From positions 1-7,901 of the forward strand of contig CANTHI010000165.1 of the NCBI GenBank assembly GCA_947653505.1: a stretch of DNA of 7,901 bases, given 5' to 3'. The position numbers and the translations under genes were made by a program. The stretch is from an uncultured Eubacterium sp. (GTDB taxonomy: Bacteria; Bacillota_A; Clostridia; Lachnospirales; Lachnospiraceae). The notes under the pieces are model-generated. The model saw nothing but the letters and a program-made list of their open reading frames with translations, did not search any database and was not told the DNA's origin. This document shows, piece after piece, positions 1 to 6,374 of this stretch. The stretch's first letter is position 1. Every line of letters starts with the position of its first letter.

Positions 1-36
1 TGAAGCGGGTTTAATTAAAAGATTCATTTCCAACAT
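1..36 (-). CDS. N-terminus of a radical SAM protein, anaerobic sulfatase-maturase-like (partial)
   Basis: Only the first 12 codons are present: reading down from base 36 they encode MLEMNLLIKPAS, and the gene runs off the left edge in frame. The start is supported by an AGGAG (plus-strand complement at 43-47) six bases before the ATG; a second ATG in frame at codon 4 has no such spacing. The string LLIKPAS at the very N-terminus is typical of anaerobic sulfatase-maturating enzymes and related SPASM-type radical SAM peptide modifiers. In those proteins it directly precedes the CxxxCxxC cluster that binds the [4Fe-4S] centre. The cysteines themselves would lie outside the window, so the family call is inference from a very short match. 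Members convert a Cys or Ser of a sulfatase to formylglycine, or modify other small peptides. Confidence 0.55.
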   Translation of the reverse strand, partial: MLEMNLLIKPAS

Positions 37-57
37 CGTTATCTCCTGTTTTTTATA

Positions 58-156
58 TCTTCCGGTAAGGAACTGCACATACCAATGCCCCATAGGCGCG
101 GGCTTAAGTTAAGTTCACACCTATGGGGCGGGTTCCCCAATCCGGCGTCCGGAAGA
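58..156 (-). promoter_or_regulatory. Candidate structured 5' leader RNA of the radical SAM gene
   Basis: Three nested inverted repeats form a rod-like fold. Bases 58-65 pair with 149-156 (8 bp), 69-73 with 132-136 (5 bp), and 87-96 with 120-129 (10 bp, perfect, GC-rich). The apical loop is 23 nt. On the minus strand the structure ends 21 nt before the start codon of the radical SAM gene and close to its Shine-Dalgarno, as expected for a cis-acting leader. There is no U-tract, so it is not an intrinsic terminator. I compared it mentally with common riboswitches, 6S RNA and small SRP RNA and found no convincing consensus. The pairing is seen in the sequence; a regulatory role is inferred. Confidence 0.5.
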
Positions 157-158
157 CC

Positions 159-216
159 ATTATATGCTATTCTTATTTTTCTAAATTAGGATACTATATA
201 CAAAATTAAAATACAA
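159..216 (-). promoter_or_regulatory. Candidate promoter region for the radical SAM gene
   Basis: Two overlapping possibilities are visible on the minus strand. A perfect -10 TATAAT sits at 159-164 but has no good -35. Transcription from it would begin at about 152 and trim the outer stem of the leader. Further upstream, TTGTAT (211-216) and TATCCT (188-193) are spaced by 17 bp and would transcribe the whole leader fold. Both are weak-to-moderate matches in an AT-rich background. Confidence 0.3.
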
Positions 217-517
217 GATGCCTGCTTAAAATATTTTGACCATCTTATTTAATAGGTTCACACGTCAGATTTTACAATATATAATTTATCTTTAATATTT
301 TTGCTGGATTTTTCATTCAAAGATTCGGTTCTATCGGATATGGATTTGCAGCATGCCTGTGATTTAATTTAGACATAACAAAAAATATTTACATTTTCCT
401 TTTTGTATTAAATTATCTTTTTGCTATAAAAAGCTAAAAACACATCAGTTTTTTCATTTATTTATTTTTCATTAAATAATCCACTTCATTTTTTCAAATA
501 AATCGCATTTATATGTA
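217..517. other. AT-rich intergenic stretch without a recognisable gene
   Basis: This part of the divergent gap is strongly AT-rich, with many A and T runs. I see no open frame with a ribosome binding site on either strand, and no tRNA, long repeat or clear terminator. It separates the minus-strand radical SAM gene from the plus-strand small-protein gene. It probably holds only promoter-upstream sequence. Confidence 0.6.
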
Positions 518-546
518 TTGACTAATCCACATTTACAGTCTAATAT
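518..546 (+). promoter_or_regulatory. Sigma-A-type promoter for the 79-aa protein gene
   Basis: TTGACT at 518-523 matches the -35 consensus in five of six positions. It is followed by exactly 17 bp and then TAATAT at 541-546 (four of six matches to TATAAT). Transcription would begin near 553 and give an untranslated leader of about 165 nt before the ATG at 718. This is the best -35/-10 pair in the left part of the window. Confidence 0.6.
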
Positions 547-650
547 ATAAATGTAATATAGCTTTACTGTTCAAACAGAAAACTGTATAGATGCCGGAGC
601 CATTTTTACAGAACCTGAATAAAGATGAATCGCAGATACAGACAGCAATA

Positions 651-720
651 ACAGAACATAACAGGAGCAACACCAGGAACCTAACCTATGACAGAACATA
701 ACAGGAGGAGAAGAACTATG
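651..720 (+). repeat. Imperfect tandem duplication of a translation-initiation region
   Basis: The 17-mer ACAGAACATAACAGGAG occurs at 651-667 and again at 691-707. Each copy contains an AGGAG and is followed by an ATG: unit 1 spans 651-690 and ends in CTATG, unit 2 spans 691-720 and ends in CTATG. In the second unit the AGGAGG lies at a normal distance from the ATG at 718. In the first the AGGAG is about 20 nt from the ATG at 688, too far for efficient initiation. The two ATGs are in the same frame, so a 10-residue N-terminal extension is formally possible. Confidence 0.75.
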
Positions 721-957
721 TACAAGATAGAAATTGCAACGAAAAATAAAATGCAGCAAAAATATGAAGATGCCATATTGGAGGCTGTAAAGGAAGCAGA
801 CGCACAGGCAGACTGCCAGTTTGAAGATCAGGCAGTTGAGATTCTCAGCCATTGCCCGGATACCGAAATGGCAGCTTATATACTTGGAGTCTCTAAAGCC
901 GGCTGTACTCATGGCGGAATCGTGAAGCTGTCATTTAACTACGAAAAACAACAGTAA
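718..957 (+). CDS. Small protein of unknown function, 79 aa
   Basis: I do not recognise this protein. The start at 718 is chosen because AGGAGG lies about 8-10 bases upstream; the longer in-frame start at 688 would add ten residues including RRRR and has no well-placed ribosome binding site. The protein has no signal peptide or membrane segment, so it is probably cytosolic. It begins with a likely beta strand (MYKIEIAT), followed by an amphipathic, Glu/Lys/Ala-rich helix at about residues 11-30. A second helix-like part covers about 36-57, and it ends in a probable strand (GGIVKLSFNY, 66-75). Three cysteines occur, at residues 33, 46 and 63, the last in AGCTHGG; they do not form a standard metal motif. 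It stands alone behind its own promoter, opposite a probable radical SAM gene. Its frame carries normal codon use, so I think it is expressed, but no function can be assigned. Confidence 0.65.
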   Translation: MYKIEIATKNKMQQKYEDAILEAVKEADAQADCQFEDQAVEILSHCPDTEMAAYILGVSKAGCTHGGIVKLSFNYEKQQ

Positions 958-1209
958 CAGCCGGTACAACGTGTCTGTATCTGCAAAATCCGGCAAACTT
1001 TTTCTGACTGTTCACATCAGATTACGGTGCGAAACTAAGTGCAAAGTTACATCCTTATTTCGTCAGAAAAGCTCTGCATCATTTGCTCCCTGGTATTAAT
1101 CATTTTCATAAATCTGCCGATATAAAAATTAATTAACATACATAAACGGTAAACGGATTTACCAGAAATGAACAGACGGCAGTAAAAGATCAGGGAGGAT
1201 GGTGGCACG
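958..1209. other. Intergenic region between the two unknown plus-strand genes
   Basis: It contains a possible weak terminator for the upstream gene: GCCGG (960-964) and CCGGC (990-994) are followed by a T-run at 999-1003, but the stem is only 5 bp with a loop of about 25 nt. A 9-bp inverted repeat, 1000-1008 with 1062-1070, encloses about 53 nt. A TATAAA at about 1122-1127 may be a -10 element, without a good -35. The Shine-Dalgarno GGAGG for the next gene lies at 1194-1198. I see no further gene. Confidence 0.4.
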
Positions 1210-2037
1210 ATGATCGGTGGAATATCAACAGGCAGGAGTGAGATCCAGATATCAAAACCAAATAGCAGGGTAACATCTGTACGGTATTCAAATAAGAATC
1301 AAAAAAAGAAAAAACGACTGAACTATAATTTCAAGGCAGTCTCCGCACAGATTCTGATTTCGAAAACATCCAACGTTGCTGGTAAGGCAGTGACGAAAGC
1401 GCGTGGAATGATTGCGGGACTTTTGAGAAAAGTCGGCACAGGGGATTACGATGATCAGGATCTGCGGCATGCGATTATCCATGCGAGGAAAATGGAACGG
1501 ATTGCAAAAAAACGCGTAAAGCATTTAAAACAGGAGGAAGAGATCGAGCAGAAAGGAAAGACCGATGAATTAGAAAATCAGCTGCTTGAAGGAATGGAAG
1601 AACAGGCAGAGGAAGAACAGGAACTGGAGCTGAGCGAAGAGGAACTGCAGGAGATGCTGGAAGAGTATGAGGAACTCATGCAGGAGATGATGCAGGAATC
1701 TATGGAAGAGATACTCAGGGAAGCAGATCTGGCAGAACTGTCTGAGGAATTAACCGCCGCGGTGTACGAGATGGAGCCGGAAGATCTTGAGCAGCTTAAG
1801 AAAAAGCACCGTACGGACGAGATGCGGGAGATTATGGATGCGGATATGAAATATCTGCGTGCCGTATTTAACAAGCTGGAAAAAGAACGGCAGGCGCTTT
1901 CAGAGGGAGTAAAGAGTCTGGCAAATACGCCGGCTGCGGGTGGAGTTGCGCTGGAGTTTTCCGGCATGGATATCCCGGTTGATACGCCGCCAGTTCCAGA
2001 AGTGGTACAGGGAACGAAAATCGACGCCATGCTGTAA
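1210..2037 (+). CDS. Highly charged coiled-coil protein of unknown function, 275 aa
   Basis: The start is supported by GGAGG at 1194-1198; the nearer ATG at 1199 stops after a few codons. Residues 1-30 look disordered and end in a KKKKR run (32-36). Residues 37-110 form a basic, mainly helical block, including LNYNFKAVSAQIL, a GTGDYDD turn (76-82) and an Arg/Lys-rich helix (HARKMERIAKKRVKHLK, 91-107). Residues 108-178 are an extremely acidic, Glu/Met/Leu-rich segment expected to form a coiled coil. Helices continue to about 235, then comes a low-complexity tail with PVDTPPVPEV (256-265). There is no signal peptide, membrane segment or catalytic motif. The basic block resembles, from memory, an uncharacterised protein type recurrent in Lachnospiraceae; I can name no function. 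The opposite charges of the two halves suggest self-association or a scaffold or nucleic-acid contact, which is inference. It appears monocistronic and ends just before a strong terminator. Confidence 0.8.
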   Translation: MIGGISTGRSEIQISKPNSRVTSVRYSNKNQKKKKRLNYNFKAVSAQILISKTSNVAGKAVTKARGMIAGLLRKVGTGDYDDQDLRHAIIHARKMERIAKKRVKHLKQEEEIEQKGKTDELENQLLEGMEEQAEEEQELELSEEELQEMLEEYEELMQEMMQESMEEILREADLAELSEELTAAVYEMEPEDLEQLKKKHRTDEMREIMDADMKYLRAVFNKLEKERQALSEGVKSLANTPAAGGVALEFSGMDIPVDTPPVPEVVQGTKIDAML

Positions 2038-2053
2038 CGGTTACAGAATTTAG

Positions 2054-2081
2054 AAAAAGTCCGGCAAAAGCCGGACTTTTT
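2054..2081. terminator. Bidirectional intrinsic terminator
   Basis: A perfect stem GTCCGGC / GCCGGAC (2059-2065 and 2070-2076) with loop AAAA is flanked by five A on the left and five T on the right. It therefore works as a rho-independent terminator for both strands. It sits 16 bp after the stop of the 275-aa protein gene and about 50 bp past the stop of the convergent glutamine synthetase gene. Confidence 0.92.
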
Positions 2082-2131
2082 CCTGTTGATTCATTTATAT
2101 TTTATAAAAAAAGGAATGATGACATCTGTTT

Positions 2132-4246
2132 TTATACTTCAAAAATCAGATCTCCATATGACGGCATTGGCCACATATCCTTATCTACCATCATTTCCAG
2201 ACGGTCAACCGGAGCGCGCAGCGCTTCCATCGCTGTTTTGATCACATCTCTGTAATAAACCGCACGGTCGCGTCCGTCTTCCATTGCAGAACCGACGGTA
2301 TCCGCTTCGATCAGCTTTTTGAGCGCTGATCTTGTCTCTGCCAGCAGTGCGGATACTTCTGTCAGCAGCTCCGTCTGTACACTGACATCCGCATCACATG
2401 CGGCTTTTACACTGTTGATCGATGCCGCCAGCGCTGTCGTATACTTAATCACGGATGGTATAATCTGCTTGCCTGCAATATCGATCATTGCTTTTGCCTC
2501 GATATTGATCGTCTTTGCGTAAGTCTCGTATTCGATCTCAACGCGTGATTCCAGCTCTGCTTTTGTAAATACATTAAACTTCTCAAATGCTGCTACCGAA
2601 CCTTCTGCCGTATAGGCAGGGATTGCGTCTACCATAGATTTGATATTTGGCAGGCCCCGTTTTTCAGCTTCTTCTACCCATTCGTCAGAATAACCGTTGC
2701 CGTTAAAAATAATCCGCTCATGCTCTACCGCATACTGTTTAATCAGATCATGCACCGCTTCGTTAAAATCATCCGCTTTTTCCAGTACATCGCAGGCTTC
2801 TGAAAATGCTTCCGCAACAATCGTATTCAGAACTACATTGGACTGTGCTACAGAATCCTGTGAACCTACCATACGGAACTCAAATTTATTGCCGGTAAAT
2901 GCAAATGGTGAGGTCCGGTTGCGGTCCGTCGCGTCTTTTCTAAAGTCCGGCAGCGTCTTGACGCCTGTTTCCAGCATCTGGCGCTTGATCGAATGTGTCG
3001 CCATACCTGTGCTGATCAGCTGCGAGATCACATCCTCCAGCTGTTCCCCCAGAAATACCGACAATATCGCCGGAGGCGCTTCGTTTGCGCCTAATCTGTG
3101 ATCGTTACCCACATCTGCCGCAGATGCACGCAGCAGGGCCGCATGTTTATCTACTGCCTTTAAAATGCAGACAAGCACTAATAAGAACTGAATATTTTCG
3201 TGCGGTGTAACACCTGGATCCAGCAGGTTAATGCCATCGTTTGTAACCAGTGACCAGTTATTGTGCTTTCCGGAACCATTCACACCTGCAAACGGTTTTT
3301 CATGAAGCAGACACTGCAGGCCATGACGTCCGGCTACCTTTTTCAGTGTTTCCATAATCAGATGATTGTCATCAACCGCGATATTGCATTCTGCGTAAAT
3401 CGGAGCCAGCTCATGCTGTGCCGGAGCGACTTCATTATGCTGCGTCTTTGCCGACACCCCGAGTCTCCAGAGTTCTTTGTTTACATCCCGCATATAAGCC
3501 GCTATCCGTTCACGGATCGCACCAAAATAGTGATCGTCCATTTCCTGCCCCTTTGGCGGCATGGCGCCAAACAGCGTACGTCCGGTAAAGATCAGATCTT
3601 TTCTCTGCAGATATTTTTCCCTGTCTACAATAAAATATTCCTGCTCCGGTCCTACGGATGGAATGACTTTTTTTGACGTGGTATTGCCAAATAACCGGAT
3701 CAGACGTACGGCCTGGTCGCTGATAGCTTCCATTGAGCGCAGCAATGGCGTTTTCTGGTCCAGCGCTTCTCCGGTATAAGAACAGAACGCTGTCGGGATA
3801 CAGAGCGTCGCGCCTGCTGCATCCTGTCTGACAAATGCCGGAGACGTGCAGTCCCACGCAGTATAACCTCTTGCCTCAAACGTAGCCCGCAGCCCGCCGG
3901 ACGGGAAGGAAGAGGCATCCGGCTCACCCTTGATCAGCTCTTTCCCGGAAAAGCTCATCAGCACTTTGCCTGTAGACATGGGAGCTGTGATAAAAGAATC
4001 ATGTTTTTCGGCAGTGACTCCTGTCAGCGGCTGGAACCAGTGTGTATAGTGTGTAGCACCTTTTTCAATCGCCCACTCCTTCATCTCATGCGCAACGACG
4101 TCTGCGGTCGCCAGATCCAGCTCTGCACCGTTTTCAATAATTTCTCTCATTTTTTTGTAAACTTTTTTTGGAAGACGTGCCTGCATAACAGCATCATTAA
4201 ACACGTTTTCTCCAAAAATATCTGCTACATTAAAATAATCGCCCAT
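2132..4246 (-). CDS. glnN: Glutamine synthetase, type III
   Basis: This enzyme makes glutamine from glutamate, ammonia and ATP and is the cytosolic entry point of ammonia assimilation. The 704-aa length fits type III (GSIII, about 700-730 aa), far above the roughly 450-470 aa of type I. Landmarks in order are: a GSIII-specific N-terminal domain with [19 protein letters not shown] (114-132); the metal and substrate motif GPEQEYF (199-205); [11 protein letters not shown] (269-279); [16 protein letters not shown] (317-332), which carries the glutamate-binding and catalytic region; and the C-terminus [11 protein letters not shown]. The open frame extends 26 codons further up, but AGGAG at 4253-4257 lies six bases before the ATG at 4246, and the family begins near this residue. 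GSIII enzymes are dodecamers (known for the family). The gene stands alone behind a long structured leader that may control it. The product is certain; the symbol could equally be given as glnA. Confidence 0.97.
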   Translation of the reverse strand: MGDYFNVADIFGENVFNDAVMQARLPKKVYKKMREIIENGAELDLATADVVAHEMKEWAIEKGATHYTHWFQPLTGVTAEKHDSFITAPMSTGKVLMSFSGKELIKGEPDASSFPSGGLRATFEARGYTAWDCTSPAFVRQDAAGATLCIPTAFCSYTGEALDQKTPLLRSMEAISDQAVRLIRLFGNTTSKKVIPSVGPEQEYFIVDREKYLQRKDLIFTGRTLFGAMPPKGQEMDDHYFGAIRERIAAYMRDVNKELWRLGVSAKTQHNEVAPAQHELAPIYAECNIAVDDNHLIMETLKKVAGRHGLQCLLHEKPFAGVNGSGKHNNWSLVTNDGINLLDPGVTPHENIQFLLVLVCILKAVDKHAALLRASAADVGNDHRLGANEAPPAILSVFLGEQLEDVISQLISTGMATHSIKRQMLETGVKTLPDFRKDATDRNRTSPFAFTGNKFEFRMVGSQDSVAQSNVVLNTIVAEAFSEACDVLEKADDFNEAVHDLIKQYAVEHERIIFNGNGYSDEWVEEAEKRGLPNIKSMVDAIPAYTAEGSVAAFEKFNVFTKAELESRVEIEYETYAKTINIEAKAMIDIAGKQIIPSVIKYTTALAASINSVKAACDADVSVQTELLTEVSALLAETRSALKKLIEADTVGSAMEDGRDRAVYYRDVIKTAMEALRAPVDRLEMMVDKDMWPMPSYGDLIFEV

Positions 4247-4390
4247 TTGTTTCTCCTCGTTTTCCTTTCTTTCCAATCCTGGCGGATATGTATCCCTGTC
4301 ATCAGCTGCATTTTTAAAACGCATACTCTGCGCTGTGGCAGGCTTATGACATTGGATATTTTTAACTTTATGAATCCATACATGATTCTA

Positions 4391-4466
4391 GTACAGCACT
4401 GCACAAATAATCCATGTTTTCGCCAGCAAACAGCATCGCTGTCTGACGATTTCTGCAATGCTGTAC
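4391..4466 (-). promoter_or_regulatory. Structured leader element upstream of glutamine synthetase
   Basis: On the minus strand, 4454-4466 and 4391-4403 form a 13-bp stem with one G-U pair. It encloses a second hairpin (4438-4445 with 4427-4434, 8 bp with one G-U pair, 3-nt loop). The fold lies downstream of the terminator at 4477-4518 and about 145 nt before the glutamine synthetase start codon. It matches no riboswitch I know; the cyanobacterial glutamine riboswitch does not look like this. The pairing is seen directly; a sensing or RNA-stability role is inferred. Confidence 0.5.
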
Positions 4467-4476
4467 CCGTATATGA

Positions 4477-4518
4477 TCCAGTAAAAAAAATGAGGATGCC
4501 CCTTACTGGAACATCCTC
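4477..4518 (-). terminator. Intrinsic terminator with an alternative pairing partner, between aldolase and glutamine synthetase
   Basis: Reading on the minus strand, 4518-4508 (GAGGATGTTCC) pairs with 4502-4492 (GGGGCATCCTC) to give 11 bp including G-U pairs, a 5-nt AGUAA loop, then A and eight U (4490-4483). This is a convincing intrinsic terminator. In addition 4503-4510 is complementary over 8 bp to 4477-4484, just past the U-tract. That allows an alternative hairpin that would break the top of the terminator stem and occupy its loop. It may terminate aldolase transcripts (about 200 nt past their stop) or act as an attenuator for glutamine synthetase. Confidence 0.8.
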
Positions 4519-4538
4519 GTCCTTTTCTACCTGCTTTT

Positions 4539-4567
4539 ACGATACACCTATTTACTGCAAATTACAA
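4539..4567 (-). promoter_or_regulatory. Possible promoter ahead of the glutamine synthetase leader
   Basis: TTGTAA (4562-4567) and TATCGT (4539-4544) are separated by 17 bp, each matching four of six consensus bases. Transcription would start near 4532, about 14 nt before the terminator stem. If used, this promoter would make the terminator an attenuator in a roughly 286-nt leader. I found no better promoter between the terminator and the start codon. The rest of the gap (4568-4717) shows nothing else I can support. Confidence 0.3.
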
Positions 4568-4717
4568 TACTTTATTTTTATTTTATGATATCGTTGCATT
4601 ATTCTGCCATGAAACGGCTTTTTTTCGTCATTATTACCAAACAGACGACAATCTCCCGTTACCGGTCTTACGAATACTGCTTTGGATTCATTTGCCAGTC
4701 CGGTTACGTTTTGCTGC

Positions 4718-5581
4718 TTACGCCTTGCCTACAGAACCGAATAATTCCATTTTTTCCTTTACCGTAGCTTTGATTGCTTCTGCGCCCGGAGCAAGCAGTT
4801 TACGCGGGTCAAATCCCTTGCCTTCCTGATCCTTGCCAGCTTCGATATACTTACGTGTTGCTTCCTGGAAAGATAACTGACATTCTGTATTTACATTGAT
4901 CTTTGCTACGCCGAGCGAGATTGCCTTTTTAATCATATCTTCCGGAATGCCTGTCCCGCCGTGAAGCACTAATGGCATATCACCTGTTTCCTTCTGTACG
5001 GCATCCAGAGTTTCAAAACTTAATCCAGCCCAGTTTTCCGGATATTTTCCGTGAATATTGCCGATACCTGCTGCCAGCATGTCCACGCCAAGATCTGCGA
5101 TGGACTTGCATTCCTGCGGATCTGCACATTCACCCATACCTACGACCCCATCTTCTTCCCCGCCGATGGAACCAACTTCTGCTTCGATAGACAGACCCAG
5201 ATTGTGGGATACCGCTACCAGTTCTTTTGTCTTTGCTACATTTTCCTCAATCGGATAATGAGAACCGTCAAACATGATTGATGTAAATCCTGCTTTGATA
5301 CACTTATAGCAGCCTTCATATGTACCGTGATCCAGATGCAGCGCTACCGGAACCGTGATTCCCAGCTCTTCGTCCATTGCTTTTACCATTGCTGCAACCG
5401 TCTTAAAGCCTGTCATATATTTTCCAGCGCCTTCAGATACGCCTAAGATCACCGGACTTTTTAATTCTTCCGCGGTCAGCAATACCGATTTTGTCCATTC
5501 CAGATTGTTAATGTTGAACTGTCCTACTGCATAATGGCCGGCTTTTGCTTTTTTTAACATTTCTGCTGCTGATACTAACAT
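4718..5581 (-). CDS. fba: Fructose-1,6-bisphosphate aldolase, class II
   Basis: A cytosolic, zinc-dependent enzyme of glycolysis and gluconeogenesis that reversibly splits fructose 1,6-bisphosphate into dihydroxyacetone phosphate and glyceraldehyde 3-phosphate. The 287-aa product is co-linear with Bacillus subtilis FbaA (about 285 aa). It shows YAVGQFNINNLE (17-28), KSPVILGVSEGAGKYM (41-56), HLDHG (82-86, catalytic Asp84 and zinc ligand His85), EAEVG (133-137), NIHGKY (175-180, zinc His178), LHGGTGIP (206-213, zinc His207) and KINVNTE (227-233, phosphate binding). The open frame begins five codons earlier, but that ATG overlaps the ribosome binding site. GGAGG at 5590-5594 lies eight bases before the ATG at 5581, which also matches the family N-terminus MLVSAAEML. 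It has its own promoter and appears monocistronic. Tagatose-bisphosphate aldolase is the close alternative, but overall likeness favours the fructose enzyme. Confidence 0.96.
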   Translation of the reverse strand: MLVSAAEMLKKAKAGHYAVGQFNINNLEWTKSVLLTAEELKSPVILGVSEGAGKYMTGFKTVAAMVKAMDEELGITVPVALHLDHGTYEGCYKCIKAGFTSIMFDGSHYPIEENVAKTKELVAVSHNLGLSIEAEVGSIGGEEDGVVGMGECADPQECKSIADLGVDMLAAGIGNIHGKYPENWAGLSFETLDAVQKETGDMPLVLHGGTGIPEDMIKKAISLGVAKINVNTECQLSFQEATRKYIEAGKDQEGKGFDPRKLLAPGAEAIKATVKEKMELFGSVGKA

Positions 5582-5623
5582 GTTTTTTTCCTCCATCTTC
5601 TTGATCTGATTTTTGATATCCCT

Positions 5624-5652
5624 ATCATACCATTTTTTGTATAAAAAATAAA
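5624..5652 (-). promoter_or_regulatory. Extended -10 promoter of the aldolase gene
   Basis: TATGAT (5624-5629) matches the -10 consensus in five of six bases and is preceded by TGG, an extended -10 (TGn). A weak -35, TTTATT (5647-5652), lies 17 bp upstream. Transcription would start near 5617, giving a leader of about 36 nt. Confidence 0.6.
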
Positions 5653-5790
5653 GTAAAATTTTAATCTGACATTCAAAAATTCAGCACTTTATCCAAACCA
5701 GCGCTCCAGGACAGACGCTTTCTATAGGAATGGAGCCAGGCAGAACGTGTGACATTTTCTTTAAATTGTTGCCAAAAAATGTAATGGCTT

Positions 5791-6258
5791 TTAAAACTTT
5801 TTATTTCCAGCCTGCTTCCCATGCTGCTCCCTGCGATAACTGATTGCTGCCGGACTGGCTGCATGTTCTCTTCTGATTCCCAGTACAGCCGCCGCCTCTT
5901 CCTCTGTCAGATGCATGTTCCCTGCCAGGTTCCGGATCAGACGCTGTTCGGTTCTCTCTTTTCCGATCTTTCTACCACGTTCTTCGCCGATCTTTCTGCC
6001 ATGCTCTTCTCCTTCCGCAAATCCTTCCCTTCTCTCATCTTCCAGTAACTCTCTGATTGCCATACACATGTCGATCTTACCATCCTCTCCGTAATATTCC
6101 TCTATTTTTACCAGATTCCCCACTTTCGCGTACTGCACGATCACTTCCCATGCATCCGCTTCCACCGCCTGATAGTACGGGTCTTCCATGACCAGCTTTT
6201 TCAAGGCGGTTTTGTCTTCCGAATATGATAGATAAAAGCCAGACTGCACAAATACCGG
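5791..6258 (-). pseudogene. Remnant of an Rpn-family (PD-(D/E)XK) transposase-like nuclease, 5' end missing
   Basis: The open stretch resembles the C-terminal part of Rpn-type recombination-promoting nucleases, common and often decayed in Lachnospiraceae. Intact members are roughly 280-330 aa with an N-terminal PD-(D/E)XK nuclease domain; here at most about 155 residues remain and that domain is absent. Numbering from the only available start, a GTG at 6249, I see: SGFYLSYSEDKTALKKLV (3-20); a helix ending DMCMAIRELLEDERREG (60-76); a tandem charged repeat, HGRKIGEERGRKIGKER (83-99); and a C-terminal helix-turn-helix-like stretch, LTEEEAAAVLG (114-124). An in-frame TAA lies three codons before the GTG (6259-6261), and no Shine-Dalgarno is visible. 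The last 25 residues do not look like a normal family C-terminus, so a frameshift there is possible. Expression is unlikely. The break coincides with a palindromic repeat at 6276-6300. Confidence 0.7.
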
Positions 6259-6275
6259 TTACTTTTCACGGGTCA

Positions 6276-6300
6276 GGAACGCGCACCTGCTGCGCGTTCC
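6276..6300. repeat. Perfect GC-rich palindrome next to the Rpn remnant
   Basis: GGAACGCGCA (6276-6285) and TGCGCGTTCC (6291-6300) form a perfect 10-bp stem with a CCTGC loop; flanking CACGG and CCGTG (6267-6271, 6299-6303) offer an alternative extension. No T-run follows on either strand, so it is not a standard terminator of the transporter gene. It looks like a REP- or MITE-type dispersed palindrome, which is inference since only one copy is in the window. Confidence 0.6.
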
Positions 6301-6374
6301 GTGAGAACATGATTCAGGAGTGAGGGGCAATAACACAGCGAAGCTGGAATTTGCAGATACTGCTTCAATGACAC

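Noticed and set aside
58..156. 6S RNA or small SRP RNA
   Set aside because: The rod shape is reminiscent, but it is shorter than 6S RNA and lacks the conserved GGTC...GGAAGG-type SRP apical motif.
571..912. Minus-strand open frame of 113 codons, Cys-rich and hydrophobic
   Set aside because: It lies antisense to the 79-aa gene and its leader, has no ribosome binding site, and its composition is what the opposite strand of an acidic helical protein would give.
1578..2030. Minus-strand open frame rich in serine
   Set aside because: It is the antisense shadow of the Glu-rich coiled coil of the 275-aa gene; the Ser runs simply mirror GAA/GAG codons, and there is no start signal.
4247..4324. 26-residue N-terminal extension of glutamine synthetase
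   Set aside because: The well-placed AGGAG at 4253-4257 and the family N-terminus support the start at 4246.
4225..4458. Minus-strand 77-codon frame in the glutamine synthetase leader, considered as a leader peptide
   Set aside because: No Shine-Dalgarno precedes its ATG, there is no run of Gln or other regulatory codons, and it starts inside the structured stem.
4001..4588. Plus-strand open frame of 195 codons over the start of glutamine synthetase and its leader
   Set aside because: It is antisense to the conserved N-terminus of glutamine synthetase, has no ribosome binding site, and runs through the terminator hairpin.
5673..5864. Minus-strand 63-codon frame overlapping the end of the Rpn remnant
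   Set aside because: There is no ribosome binding site and no recognisable domain; at most it is decayed sequence from a frameshifted Rpn C-terminus.
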